NCBI GenBank assembly: GCA_030427405.1
Contig: JAUHXK010000008.1
Coordinates: 117,645 to 181,644, forward strand
Length of the DNA: 64,000 nt
Origin: Alphaproteobacteria bacterium
Lineage (GTDB): Bacteria; Pseudomonadota; Alphaproteobacteria; Rhodobacterales; Rhodobacteraceae
Direction of reading: 5' to 3'
Notes under the pieces: generated by a model
What the model saw: the letters and a program-made list of their open reading frames with translations, nothing else
Databases searched by the model: none
Told to the model about the DNA's origin: nothing
Shown here: positions 18,125 through 26,961 of the stretch, in pieces
How positions within the stretch are numbered: the first letter of the stretch is position 1
Layout of the letters: every line of letters begins with the position of its first letter
Made by a program: the position numbers and the translations under genes

Positions 18125-20374
18125 TCAAAGCGCAGGATAGGCGCGGCGGATAAGCTCTCGGTCCGATGGGCTGAAATCGGTGTTGAACCCGGTTTCAAAG
18201 TCCCCGACGGTCCATTTGTTGGGGATCGGATACATCATGATGGACAGCGGGTCGATCTGGGTCATCAACAGTTCGCCGGGTTCGTAATGCTTGAGAACAT
18301 TGTGCCGAACAGTTGCTTCGTCCCAGAAATTCGGGGCGCCGGACAGGTCTTCGATCACGGCATCTTCGTCCCATTCGATCCCGCCATCGGGGTTTTGGTG
18401 TTCATGCACCAGGCCAAGCGCGTGGCCGAATTCGTGCAGCACGACTTCGCGGATCTCGACATCGTCCGATTGGTCCGTCAGCCAGCCATAATTCATCGTG
18501 GCTTTGGTCTGATCGGTTTCAAGCAGGCAGTCGGTGCCCAGCAGCGACCAGGACCCCGCGCCCTGTTGGAAGGCCACCCTGATTTCGGCGTCGCCTTCGG
18601 TGACGAACTCGAATGTCAGCGCCGCCATATCCTCGGCAACCCATTGCCGGGCAAAATGTTCGACCCGTTCGCGCAGATGGTCGGATCCTTCCAGGAAACG
18701 AACCCTGATTACGGAATTGAGCGGCCATTTCGCGCTGTCCAGCAAGGCCGCCTTTGCGCCTTGCAACGTCTGCGCATCGTTCTCTGACGGCGCTTTCTTG
18801 AAGGCCATGCAGAACCGGTCGGCGTTGGGTTTGACCGCTTGAATTCCATGCTGCGCCATGTTCAGGCTTGCATGGGCCGAGCCGCCATCCTGCAGTTTTT
18901 CACCCCAAAGCGTGCAGGTTTCTTCCCAGCTTGGTGCAAGAAACCTGCGCACGATGATGGCCGCGACGGGGGCGGCGACAAAGGCTGTCAGGCCCAACGG
19001 GCCGCTGGCCAACAGCCCGGCAATTGCGGCAGCCAACGCCCCTTGGCCGATATTGAAGGCGTCGCGCAGCGCCTCGCGGTCGGCCTTGTCGGCATCATCC
19101 TTGCCACACAAAAGCGCGTGCAACTCGCGATGTGCGCGGGCCAGAATGCGGGCTCCTAGCTGCCGAAAGGCCGGGTAGCCGCCGGTCAGGCTGGCCTCGG
19201 GGACGCTTTCGGACGCGCGCACCATTGCCATCATCGCACCGGATGCGCCGGTCCGTTCCATCGATGCCCGGCGCCCGATTTCAGACAGCAAAATGGCCTC
19301 GTCAAAGTGATCGGCCAGATGGATTACGGTGTTTGCCAGCGCCGTTTCCTCGGCTGCGGGGCGGCGCAGGGTTCCAAGCGCACCAAGCGCCTGCGAGGGT
19401 TGCGCCCCGCCGGTCACGCGCTGGATGGTGGTTTCGAATTTGCGGGCCACCTTGCCGAATGAGGATGAGTTCGGGTGCAGTTCGTCCTCCCACCCGCTGT
19501 CGGGGACTGTGCCGCGGCAATTGACGACATGCAACTTGCCCGCCAATCCCGGTTCGCGGGCAAGCCTGCCCAAGGCATCCGCCCAGCGATCAATCAGTAT
19601 CTGCACGATATCCCGTTGCAGCCCGGTATCGACAATCCCGCGGGATCGCAGAGGGCGACCCAGCCAGCGGCCGTTGTCGGGAATGGCGTGGTCATAGGTG
19701 TGGATCAGGATCGGTGTGCCGGGAACCGCGGCGGCGATACCATTGGTAATGTTGCGGACATGCCGGATCACTGCATCCAGGGTTCGGTCAAAGGCTCGGG
19801 TGATATGCCCCTCGGCATCCAGGCCCGGCGTAAAGTTGCGCACCACTGCCGCAAGGTTGCCGCCCCCCAACAGGTCGTTGCCGCCGCCGCTCAGCAGGAC
19901 AACGTCGGGGCGTTCGGCCAGACAGGCAGCGACGACCTCGTTCTGGGTGAATATGTCATCCAGCGTATCACCTGCCGCACCCAGGCTGAGGATCGCGTGT
20001 TTGCGGGACAGATGGTCGATAACATCCTGCAAAAGGAACGGGTACTGAAACCAGCTGTCACCTTCCGACACGATCTTGAGGCCGTTCCAACCCGCCGCAA
20101 TTCTGGCCCGGTATTCCAGCCGCCTGCGTTCACGCGAAACGTCGTTCAGACCGCCCAGAGCGATTGCACCCTGAAGCGCGCTGCCAAGCCCGCTGCCGGC
20201 AACCGGCGGCAGCAACAGGCCGGGGTTCACCCGGACCACGGGCGCAAAGGCGCGGCTTCCGCCGACATCCAGCATCATGTAGGCGGCCAGATCCTCGTCC
20301 GGAACCGTGGGGTCAAACAGCATTCGGCGCAGTTCATCTGTGGGGATCGGATCGGGGCGGTTGTTGTCGGCCAT
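18125..20374 (-). CDS. SGNH/GDSL-hydrolase and metzincin-type zinc protease fusion
   Basis: This 749-residue protein joins two enzymes. Residues about 98-310 are an SGNH hydrolase: nucleophile Ser107 in EGDSW, block III LSGGGNDLLGGG, and the Asp297-His300 pair in DELHP. Residues about 340-540 are helical with a hydrophobic stretch (ALAAAIAGLLASGPLGLTAFVAAPVAAIIV). Residues 560-749 are a zinc protease with HEFGHALGLVH (zinc His647, His651, His657; catalytic Glu648) and a Met-turn SIMMYP (713-716), close to astacin/matrixin-type metzincins. No signal peptide is present, unusual for both families. It is the first gene of the operon with the caspase. Both active sites look intact. Substrates are unknown. 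Confidence 0.85.
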   Translation of the reverse strand: MADNNRPDPIPTDELRRMLFDPTVPDEDLAAYMMLDVGGSRAFAPVVRVNPGLLLPPVAGSGLGSALQGAIALGGLNDVSRERRRLEYRARIAAGWNGLKIVSEGDSWFQYPFLLQDVIDHLSRKHAILSLGAAGDTLDDIFTQNEVVAACLAERPDVVLLSGGGNDLLGGGNLAAVVRNFTPGLDAEGHITRAFDRTLDAVIRHVRNITNGIAAAVPGTPILIHTYDHAIPDNGRWLGRPLRSRGIVDTGLQRDIVQILIDRWADALGRLAREPGLAGKLHVVNCRGTVPDSGWEDELHPNSSSFGKVARKFETTIQRVTGGAQPSQALGALGTLRRPAAEETALANTVIHLADHFDEAILLSEIGRRASMERTGASGAMMAMVRASESVPEASLTGGYPAFRQLGARILARAHRELHALLCGKDDADKADREALRDAFNIGQGALAAAIAGLLASGPLGLTAFVAAPVAAIIVRRFLAPSWEETCTLWGEKLQDGGSAHASLNMAQHGIQAVKPNADRFCMAFKKAPSENDAQTLQGAKAALLDSAKWPLNSVIRVRFLEGSDHLRERVEHFARQWVAEDMAALTFEFVTEGDAEIRVAFQQGAGSWSLLGTDCLLETDQTKATMNYGWLTDQSDDVEIREVVLHEFGHALGLVHEHQNPDGGIEWDEDAVIEDLSGAPNFWDEATVRHNVLKHYEPGELLMTQIDPLSIMMYPIPNKWTVGDFETGFNTDFSPSDRELIRRAYPAL

Positions 20375-20799
20375 ATCAGTCTCCTTAAATGCAGCGGGGC
20401 CGGTATGGCCCTGAGTAATTCAGTGAAATGTCGCTGGTCGTCCCGGCAACGCGCCGGAACCCGAATGCCGGATCGGGTCAAAATGGACCCGCAGGCCGGC
20501 TGCGACCGGGGTTTTCGCGCAACACGCATCGCCTCAAGCCAAAGCAGCGCGTCAGCTGACGCCCGCGTGGCCGTGTCGAAATCGCGCTGGCCCCCTTTGT
20601 CCTTGCGCTGCTGCCGCCGGAAATCGCCCAGCCCGTCTTTTGCTGCTGACGCCTCCCAAACCTGAAATGCAGGTGTTGGGGATGACGGCGACCAAGTCTG
20701 GCGGCATGGCGGATGGCGCATGCAAACGCGGGCCAGACGGTCCGGCCCGCGGCAGGATCATACCAGAAAAACGTCTATTTCGAAAGGCGCGCTGCAGTC
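20375..20799. other. Gene-free stretch with a terminator-like hairpin
   Basis: This 425-base gap separates two minus-strand genes. A hairpin GCGGGCC/GGCCCGC at 20728-20750, followed on the minus strand by TTTG, may end transcription of the membrane-protein gene upstream. The rest should contain the promoter of the fusion-protease operon, but I see no clear promoter or repeat. A minus-strand reading frame across it (20275-20721) has no family-like features and overlaps the fusion gene. Confidence 0.5.
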
Positions 20800-21819
20800 C
20801 TATAAGGCCAGCGGCGTGATGCCACCGGCAAAGGCCGCCAGGATCGGGGCGGCCAATGCGAACCCGGCGCGCAGGATGTCGCTGGTGCCTTCTTTCAGCC
20901 CATGCGCCGCGCGCCAGTCGTCGATGTCAATCGCGGGGCCCTCGGCCCCGCTGTGGTTGACGGCTTCGGCCAGGCGTTTGATCCGGCTGTCCAGAACAAG
21001 AGCGACGGGCAGGTAAAAGCTGAGCATCAGCAGGCAGAAATAGGTTCCGGTAAACAGGGCCGATGCCGTCACCAAGGCGCTGTAGGCGGCCTTGTCACCT
21101 TGGGCAATCAGGGGCAGGGGCCAATACATCCAACTGGTCGCAAAGAACATGCCAAAGGTCAGGATCAGGCTGGCCAGGTACAGTTGCTGCCGCATCTGGC
21201 GCAGGTTTCGGCTGAGTTCCTGTGCCTGCCGTTCTGCGCCTGTTTCATGGGCCGATGCCAGGCACAGGATCATGCCGACAATCAGCGCGCCAACCGCCAG
21301 ACCGGCCAGGGCGTTGATGATATCAAGAACCCGGCGGAACATGGAAAACACCGGGATCTCGCCGCACCGACCCAACAGCCACCTGTCATCCGCCGCCGCG
21401 CAGCCCGGCAACACCCCCTGGGACAACGCGGACTCGAACAGCTCTTTCCCGACCTGGTGATAGATGCGCGGGTCTTGTGACGACGCGATTTGCTGAATGG
21501 TCGGCGTGACCGCCAGTGCCAGGATAGCCAGCGTTGTCACTATGGCGGCGGCCCGTGTCCTGCCGCTCATGGGTCGCGATAGCGTGCGCACAAGGATGGC
21601 GACGGCAAGCACCGCCAGCGCGGCAAAGAACCATGACGCGGCCAAGAACCGGAACCGCCCAACCGACTCGAGCCAGGGGCGGTCTTGTTCAAGTATCCCG
21701 TGCGGCACGTCCAGTTCGACAGCAATAAGGTTGTGCTGGATCAATTCATGAATCGCAAAAATGCAGACGGGCAACAACGCAATTGCGAAATAGCGCAGCT
21801 TTACCTCGGATTTCGCCAC
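20800..21819 (-). CDS. Unrecognised multi-pass membrane protein
   Basis: I do not recognise the family. The 339-residue product has about seven membrane helices, for example YFAIALLPVCIFAIHELI near the start, FLAASWFFAALAVLAVAILV, INALAGLAVGALIVGMILCLA and YSALVTASALFTGTYFCLLML. A loop between helices 3 and 4 contains two cysteines (PGCAAADDRWLLGRCGEIP) and could be periplasmic. A cytoplasmic coiled-coil-like segment (ERQAQELSRNLRQMRQQLY) follows helix 4. The start is GTG at 21819 with GAGG 8 bases upstream. It is divergent from the exported-protein operon that begins near 22012, and may work with it or with the protease operon as a membrane sensor or effector partner. Confidence 0.75.
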   Translation of the reverse strand: MAKSEVKLRYFAIALLPVCIFAIHELIQHNLIAVELDVPHGILEQDRPWLESVGRFRFLAASWFFAALAVLAVAILVRTLSRPMSGRTRAAAIVTTLAILALAVTPTIQQIASSQDPRIYHQVGKELFESALSQGVLPGCAAADDRWLLGRCGEIPVFSMFRRVLDIINALAGLAVGALIVGMILCLASAHETGAERQAQELSRNLRQMRQQLYLASLILTFGMFFATSWMYWPLPLIAQGDKAAYSALVTASALFTGTYFCLLMLSFYLPVALVLDSRIKRLAEAVNHSGAEGPAIDIDDWRAAHGLKEGTSDILRAGFALAAPILAAFAGGITPLAL

Positions 21820-22011
21820 AACCGGCCTCGTGCGTTGAACAAATGCCTGGTGCCCAACCTATCACATTTCCCTTGGCGCGGCACGGATTGTCCCAAGGGA
21901 GGTGTCCGAAAAGTGGCCCCGTCCAGGGGGCTTGGGGGCCATGCGCCTTCGGGATTCGGCGAAAATGTGATAGATTTGGCTTGGTTCAAGGATCGCACAG
22001 ACATTGTCAGG

Positions 22012-22740
22012 ATGGTCGAGAACGCTTCACATACCCCGACGCAAGAGGGCTCTGAAAACTCGGAAGCTCTGTTTCTATATGCACGCAGCACGGGGCAGGA
22101 CAGGCCGGTCGAAGCGGCAAAACCAGACAAAAAACCGAATGCGCTGGGTAAATGGTTTGCCGATCTTTTGACCGCGTTGATCAAGACGGGCGTGGCATTT
22201 TTTCTTGGCTACCTGTTGATCCAGAGCGTCGAGCTGGACTTGAAACGCGCCCAGTTCAGCGCCGATGCGGCGGATAAGCTGAAAACCTATGTGATCGAGT
22301 TAAACAGCCAGGAATCCTCGACCAACCCGGCGCGCTCCAAGGCTACTGCCCTGGCGTTGGGCGGGTTCGGCGGTGTTGCAGCCTATCCGCTGGTGCAGAT
22401 TGTCGAACACGGCAACGAGTTGCAGGTCGGGTGGGGTAAGCTGGGGCTGGAACAGGCCGGATTGATCGCCAATGACGCCACTTGCGAGGTCATCATCCGG
22501 GTGATCGACGACCCCACGCGGACCTTCAGGTGGCAGACACGCAAGGTTGCGGTTGAAACGGCCGGATCGGTCCCGTGCCGGGCAGCGGCAGGCCCGTTGC
22601 AGCGGCTGCAGCAAAACCCCGGCATTGCGGGCGTACCAGCCGGTGAACAGGCGGTGAATTTCCAAAAGGCCATTGAAAAGTCGTTGAAACAGATCGCGCG
22701 GGCGCAACAAAGGAACAGACCATGGTGGAAGTTTTGGTAA
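22012..22740 (+). CDS. Unrecognised membrane-anchored protein, first gene of exported trio
   Basis: No named family is recognised. From the ATG at 22012 the product is 242 residues: a polar N-terminus of about 55 residues, one membrane helix (LIKTGVAFFLGYLLIQSVEL), a short coiled-coil-like segment and a soluble C-terminal domain of about 140 residues with ALALGGFGGVAAYPLVQIVEHGN and two cysteines. The C-terminal domain is probably periplasmic. The start is uncertain: GTG at 21967 is also possible and neither has a strong ribosome site. The next gene starts 19 bases before its stop. Divergent from the seven-helix protein gene, so a shared regulatory region is likely. Confidence 0.7.
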   Translation: MVENASHTPTQEGSENSEALFLYARSTGQDRPVEAAKPDKKPNALGKWFADLLTALIKTGVAFFLGYLLIQSVELDLKRAQFSADAADKLKTYVIELNSQESSTNPARSKATALALGGFGGVAAYPLVQIVEHGNELQVGWGKLGLEQAGLIANDATCEVIIRVIDDPTRTFRWQTRKVAVETAGSVPCRAAAGPLQRLQQNPGIAGVPAGEQAVNFQKAIEKSLKQIARAQQRNRPWWKFW

Positions 22741-23624
22741 CCGTCCGAAAAGCAAGGCGTGTCCGTTTTCGGATCGTCGCAACGCTGATGATTGCTGTGC
22801 TGTTTTGCGTGGTAATGGGTCAGCCGGTCAGGGCGCAATTGCAAGGGTGCCCGAATGAGGCTCCCACGGTCAACAAGCTGATTATCGGATCCATGGACTT
22901 GGTCCGCTCGGTCAGTGAGCGGAAACGGCGGGCATTGCTGGCCGCGTTCGAGATGCATTTCGACACGGCGGATGCATCGCTCGGGTCATTGGCCAAGATC
23001 ATCTACTGCCCGCAAAGGCAGATGCGCGAATCCAACAACTACGACGCCACCGTGACCGGTGTGCTGAACGACGAACGCGTTCTGCTTGAGGTGGGTGCGC
23101 GGGTCAGTGACGGGGACATCATCGTTGCCTATGTGGTCGTCCCCCTCAGGCATTATGAATTCCACAATGCACAGCCGCCCCGAATGCCAGGCTATCACGA
23201 GGCGCTGTATGAACAGGCCCAGATACAGGCCGGGCTGGCCGACCTGTTCCAGGGCAACGCAGAGCTGCGCCTTCTGGCCGCGCTGGCGCTGGGCTTGCGG
23301 CATGAAAAGGCGGCCGAAGCCAGCCCGCAAGGGGATGAGCGCAAAACCCTGCTGCTGCGGTCGCGGGCATTTTATTGCGACGCGATCGGCACGCTGGATG
23401 CAGCCAAACCCAGGCCCGGTTTCCTGGGGTTGCAGCAGGCCGAGTGGGAAAAACTCGGCGCTTTCTCGCGCGATGGTGCGACCCGCGTCTACGAGCGGTC
23501 GGTTGATGAATTCGGCGACCAAAGCGCGCTTGGCGTGTTGCAGCAAATTCGTGGTGACGATCCAGCGGGCAGGGGCGCGTGCGTTGATCCGTTGCCGCAA
23601 CAAACTGGCGGAGGGTCCGAGTGA
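22722..23624 (+). CDS. Unrecognised exported protein, second gene of trio
   Basis: The 300-residue product begins with a basic region and a clear signal peptide (FRIVATLMIAVLFCVVMGQPVRAQ). The mature part starts LQGCPNEAP and holds a mixed alpha/beta domain of about 130 residues (DATVTGVLNDERVLLEVGARVSDGDIIVAYVVVPL) followed by a helical region with a TPR-like look (LLLRSRAFYCDAIGTLDAAKPRPG). No enzyme motif is seen. It overlaps both neighbours and is surely cotranscribed. Its general plan, a Cys-containing N-terminus, a TolB/FlgO-like alpha/beta domain and helical repeats, resembles that of the next gene product, so the two may be distant paralogs. That relation is an inference. Confidence 0.75.
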   Translation: MVEVLVTVRKARRVRFRIVATLMIAVLFCVVMGQPVRAQLQGCPNEAPTVNKLIIGSMDLVRSVSERKRRALLAAFEMHFDTADASLGSLAKIIYCPQRQMRESNNYDATVTGVLNDERVLLEVGARVSDGDIIVAYVVVPLRHYEFHNAQPPRMPGYHEALYEQAQIQAGLADLFQGNAELRLLAALALGLRHEKAAEASPQGDERKTLLLRSRAFYCDAIGTLDAAKPRPGFLGLQQAEWEKLGAFSRDGATRVYERSVDEFGDQSALGVLQQIRGDDPAGRGACVDPLPQQTGGGSE

Positions 23625-25039
23625 TGACTGGAACTGTACCCGATAACGCAGCACGGCGCGGTGTGGCGCTAGGCGTTCTTGTGCTCTGCCTGTGCGTTCT
23701 GGCGGGTCGCCCTGTTTGGGCGGGCGGCATAACGGCCTGCGAGTCGCCGTTCATATTCGAAGGGGCCGCTGCCAATATCGTTCCGCTTGAATACGCGGCC
23801 ACGGCTGCGGATACCGAAAACACCGATGCTGAACGGCATGAGCGGCTGCAGGACACGGCCCAGCGGTTGGCATGGCTGTTCAAGTTGGACAGCTGGCACC
23901 AACCGACATATGGCAGCCTGGGCGTGGTTGCGCATATGTTTTTGGGCAACACCTGTGACCCGGACGTCGTGCTGGACCAGTTGCTGGTGGGCGGCGCCGC
24001 GCCTCCGGTGCGGCAGGGGCAGATCCTGATCGTTCTTCAGGGGCGCATCTTCCTGGAAGACGAACAGATATTTGTTCAGTCCCGCGTCAGGGGGTTCCGA
24101 CGTGGTTCGGATCAGTTCGACTATCGCATGCCGGTCCAGTTGAACTATGCGACCGAGAGCCTGCCTGTGCGCGTTGACGACACGCAGCAGATGCTTCGGG
24201 CGTCGCTGCCGGTGCTGGACGTGACCTTTGCGCCGCGGATCGTGTCAGAGGCCCTGTTCAATCAGATCAACGTCGATTTCCAAGAGGCCAGCAAGGTCTT
24301 TGCGCAGCCAGACGTCAATGCGGCAAGCGATGATCTGGTCTTTCATGCCGATCAGCCGCGCGCTTTCAGCGTTCGGATCATCGACCGGCAGGGCTGGATC
24401 GAAATTGACGACATGTTTGGCGGGCAACCAAGCCACGGGTTCATACGCGTAAGTCCCGAGGTGTCCCGCTCTTTGCATCAAGCCATGCCTGAACTGGATT
24501 TTCTGAACGGGATGCTGGGGTTTTTGCGGCTGCAACAAACGCGCCAATCGTCGGATTTTGCGCCAACACCCAGCCGGGCACCGGACCTGGCCGAAGGCGC
24601 GCTGAACCGGTACCTTGAGAATGCGTTGACGGCGGCGGAACCCGGTATTCGGGCAATGGCCCATGGTATGGTTGGGATCATCCAGGCCACGCAAAGAAAT
24701 GACTGGCCAGCCGCGCGCGCCGCCTTTCTGCGCGCGGCAGAATTGGCGCCAACGGATACCCACTACCGCAATGCGCTGGGCGTGACGGATTCGGTGCTGT
24801 GTTGCATGGGCGGTGATCCGGGGCCATATCGGGACCCGGCCCGGTGGTTTGCCGATGCGGTTTCGGTCGATCCGCAAAACCCCGAGGCGCTGGCCAACCT
24901 TCTGAGCTTTCTCGAATATCTCGCCATGGCGGACAGCGTTCCCGAAGGCATCAACACGACCGATCTGCCCGCCACGCTGGATGTCGTGCGCAAGGTCGCG
25001 GCGCAATTTCCCGGCCTGACTGTGGAAGAGTTTCAGTAG
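23624..25039 (+). CDS. Unrecognised exported protein with TPR-like C-terminus, third gene of trio
   Basis: The 471-residue product has a signal peptide (VALGVLVLCLCVLAGRPVWAG). The N-terminal 200 residues are alpha/beta (ILIVLQGRIFLEDEQIFVQSRVRGF), the middle is a beta-rich domain (FSVRIIDRQGWIEIDDMF) that could bind a ligand, and the last 150 residues look like TPR-type helical repeats (ARAAFLRAAELAPTDTHYRNALG; ARWFADAVSVDPQNPEALANLL). The ATG at 23624 overlaps the upstream stop (TGATG); GTG one codon earlier is possible. No catalytic motif is seen. It is probably a periplasmic scaffold or sensor working with the two proteins encoded upstream. Specific function is unknown. Confidence 0.75.
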   Translation: MTGTVPDNAARRGVALGVLVLCLCVLAGRPVWAGGITACESPFIFEGAAANIVPLEYAATAADTENTDAERHERLQDTAQRLAWLFKLDSWHQPTYGSLGVVAHMFLGNTCDPDVVLDQLLVGGAAPPVRQGQILIVLQGRIFLEDEQIFVQSRVRGFRRGSDQFDYRMPVQLNYATESLPVRVDDTQQMLRASLPVLDVTFAPRIVSEALFNQINVDFQEASKVFAQPDVNAASDDLVFHADQPRAFSVRIIDRQGWIEIDDMFGGQPSHGFIRVSPEVSRSLHQAMPELDFLNGMLGFLRLQQTRQSSDFAPTPSRAPDLAEGALNRYLENALTAAEPGIRAMAHGMVGIIQATQRNDWPAARAAFLRAAELAPTDTHYRNALGVTDSVLCCMGGDPGPYRDPARWFADAVSVDPQNPEALANLLSFLEYLAMADSVPEGINTTDLPATLDVVRKVAAQFPGLTVEEFQ

Positions 25040-25214
25040 CTTTCACAAGCCGTTGGAAACACTCGAACAACCTCGGGTTTTAGCTTGGTTGTTTACGCCA
25101 GTATCGGCGCGCCTGAAAGCGGCCCTTGCGCGGCGACAGGTTCAGACTGTTTCGCAGAACGGTAAATTCTGGTATGTTATTCGCATATTGTTCGAATTTA
25201 TTGGATGACGTTGG

Positions 25215-26945
25215 ATGCGGGTTTACGAAGCGGTGGTCGCCGCGCTCGAAACTATTGGGGTCGATGCTGCCTATGGCGGAGCCGGCGAAAACGCCGCCGG
25301 GCTGATGCTTGCGCTGGATGCATCCGAACAGATCAGACCGGTTATCGCCAAGAACGAACAGGGGGCATCGTTCATGGCCTGCGGGCATGCCATGTTCAGC
25401 GGCAAGCTGGGTGTGTGCTTTGCAACGGCTGGCCCCGGGGCGTTCAACCTGATTTCCGGAATGTGCGTTGCGCTGACCGACAGTTACCCGCTGCTGGCGA
25501 TTAGTGGTTATTCGACCGTGGCCTGGCAGGGGCGCGGTGGGCTGAACGAGACATCCGGACTGGCCCGTACACCGGATTCGCGCATGATGTTCCGGGCCGT
25601 CACCAAGAAGGACCCCGACACCGGCGAACCGGCCGATTTTCTGGTGACCGACCCCAATGACCTGATTGATACCCTGCAGAAAGCCATAAATATCGCGTTC
25701 GAAGGGCGACCCGGCCCGGTGCATGTCGCCGTGGCCGAAGATATCACCGATCCCAAGGTCGAAGTGACGAACTTTCGGCCGCTGCGTATGCCGCAAATGG
25801 GCGTAATACCGGGTTCGGACGCACTGGACAGTGTCGCGGGCACATTGCAGGCCGCGATCGAGGCGGACAAGTCCGTGGTCATGCTGGCCGGGTTCGGCGC
25901 GATTCTGGCCGGGGCCAACGATGTCACCAAGGCCTTTGTCGAAAGGTTCCAGATTCCGCTGCTTACGACGATGGACGGCAAGGGCATCGTGGCCGAAGAA
26001 AACCCACTGGCAATCGGGCTTTACTGTGATTCCGGCCACAAGGCCGCGTGGGATCTGTTTGCCAGGGCGGATGTCGTTCTGGCAGTCGGAAATTCATTCG
26101 CGCAGCACGCGACCTTTGATTTTCACCAGGGGCTGTTCGATGGCAAAACGCTGATACATATCAACGCCGACGCGGGCGAGTTCGACAAGTTCTACAAGGC
26201 CGACCACGTGATCCTGGGCGACGCCCGGCAGGCCCTGCAGGGCTTGTATGACCGGCTGGATGCGGATGTAGGGCAGGTGGCCCGGCGTGACTTTCGGCCC
26301 AAGGATTACGACGAACGGTTCATCATCGCACCACAAAAGAAACTGCATCCCGGCGAGATGGTACAGAAGATCTCGCAGATGCTGCCACCGGGCGGGATCG
26401 TGCTTGCTGATGCCGGGGCCCATGCGGCCTGGGCCGGGTATTACCTGGAGCTTAAGGAAGGGCAGAATTTCCGCAAACCGGGCACCTATGGCCCGATGGG
26501 GATCGGTGTATGCGGCGTGATCGGTGCAAAATATGCCCAGATGCACCGCCCGGTCGTGGCCGCCGTTGGCGACGGGTCCTATCTGATGAGCGGGTTCGAG
26601 CTGATGACCGCCGTTCAATATGACATCCCGGTGGTCTGGGTGATCTTCAACGATTGCGAATTCAAGCTGATCAAACTGTATCAGCTGTCGGCCTTTTTCA
26701 AGACCGGCCTGGCCGAGTTCGACAACCCCGATTACGCGGCCTATGCCCGCGCCTGCGGGGCCGAGGGCTATGTCGCTGAAACCCTGGCCCAGTTCGAAGA
26801 CGCCTTTGGCGCGGCGCTGGCCAGCGGCAAGCCTGCATTGATCGACGCGCGGATCACGCGCCTGGCCTTGCCGAATTATTCACCCCATCCCGAAGGCGTG
26901 CTGGCCGCGATCTGGGACGGCGTTCGTGCACGCTTTGGCGTATAG
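25215..26945 (+). CDS. ThDP-dependent enzyme (acetolactate-synthase-like)
   Basis: The 576-residue protein has the three-domain plan of ThDP decarboxylases and synthases. The catalytic Glu lies in KNEQGASFMACGHA, the FAD/central-domain region at about 190-330, and the ThDP-Mg motif is GDGSYLMSGFELMTAVQY...NDCEFKLIK. Family members include acetolactate synthase, sulfoacetaldehyde acetyltransferase and benzaldehyde lyase; the sequence is not close enough to any to choose. No small ALS subunit gene is nearby, so branched-chain biosynthesis is unlikely. It is the first gene of a tight operon with a haem oxygenase fusion (16-base gap) and a third protein, so it may make or elongate a ketoacid-derived metabolite. 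An AT-rich stretch with ATTCG/CGAAT half-sites lies just upstream at 25179-25196. Confidence 0.85.
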   Translation: MRVYEAVVAALETIGVDAAYGGAGENAAGLMLALDASEQIRPVIAKNEQGASFMACGHAMFSGKLGVCFATAGPGAFNLISGMCVALTDSYPLLAISGYSTVAWQGRGGLNETSGLARTPDSRMMFRAVTKKDPDTGEPADFLVTDPNDLIDTLQKAINIAFEGRPGPVHVAVAEDITDPKVEVTNFRPLRMPQMGVIPGSDALDSVAGTLQAAIEADKSVVMLAGFGAILAGANDVTKAFVERFQIPLLTTMDGKGIVAEENPLAIGLYCDSGHKAAWDLFARADVVLAVGNSFAQHATFDFHQGLFDGKTLIHINADAGEFDKFYKADHVILGDARQALQGLYDRLDADVGQVARRDFRPKDYDERFIIAPQKKLHPGEMVQKISQMLPPGGIVLADAGAHAAWAGYYLELKEGQNFRKPGTYGPMGIGVCGVIGAKYAQMHRPVVAAVGDGSYLMSGFELMTAVQYDIPVVWVIFNDCEFKLIKLYQLSAFFKTGLAEFDNPDYAAYARACGAEGYVAETLAQFEDAFGAALASGKPALIDARITRLALPNYSPHPEGVLAAIWDGVRARFGV

Positions 26946-26961
26946 CAAAGGAGGGGCCACC

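Noticed and set aside
25066..25094. AACAACC/GGTTGTT hairpin after the exported-protein trio as a terminator
   Set aside because: A 7-bp weak stem with a 14-base loop and only three T; too poor to call.
15431..25214. tRNA-Ser as integration site of a mobile island
   Set aside because: No integrase or transposase is present and no repeat of the tRNA 3-prime end was found near 25040-25214, so an island with attachment sites is not supported.
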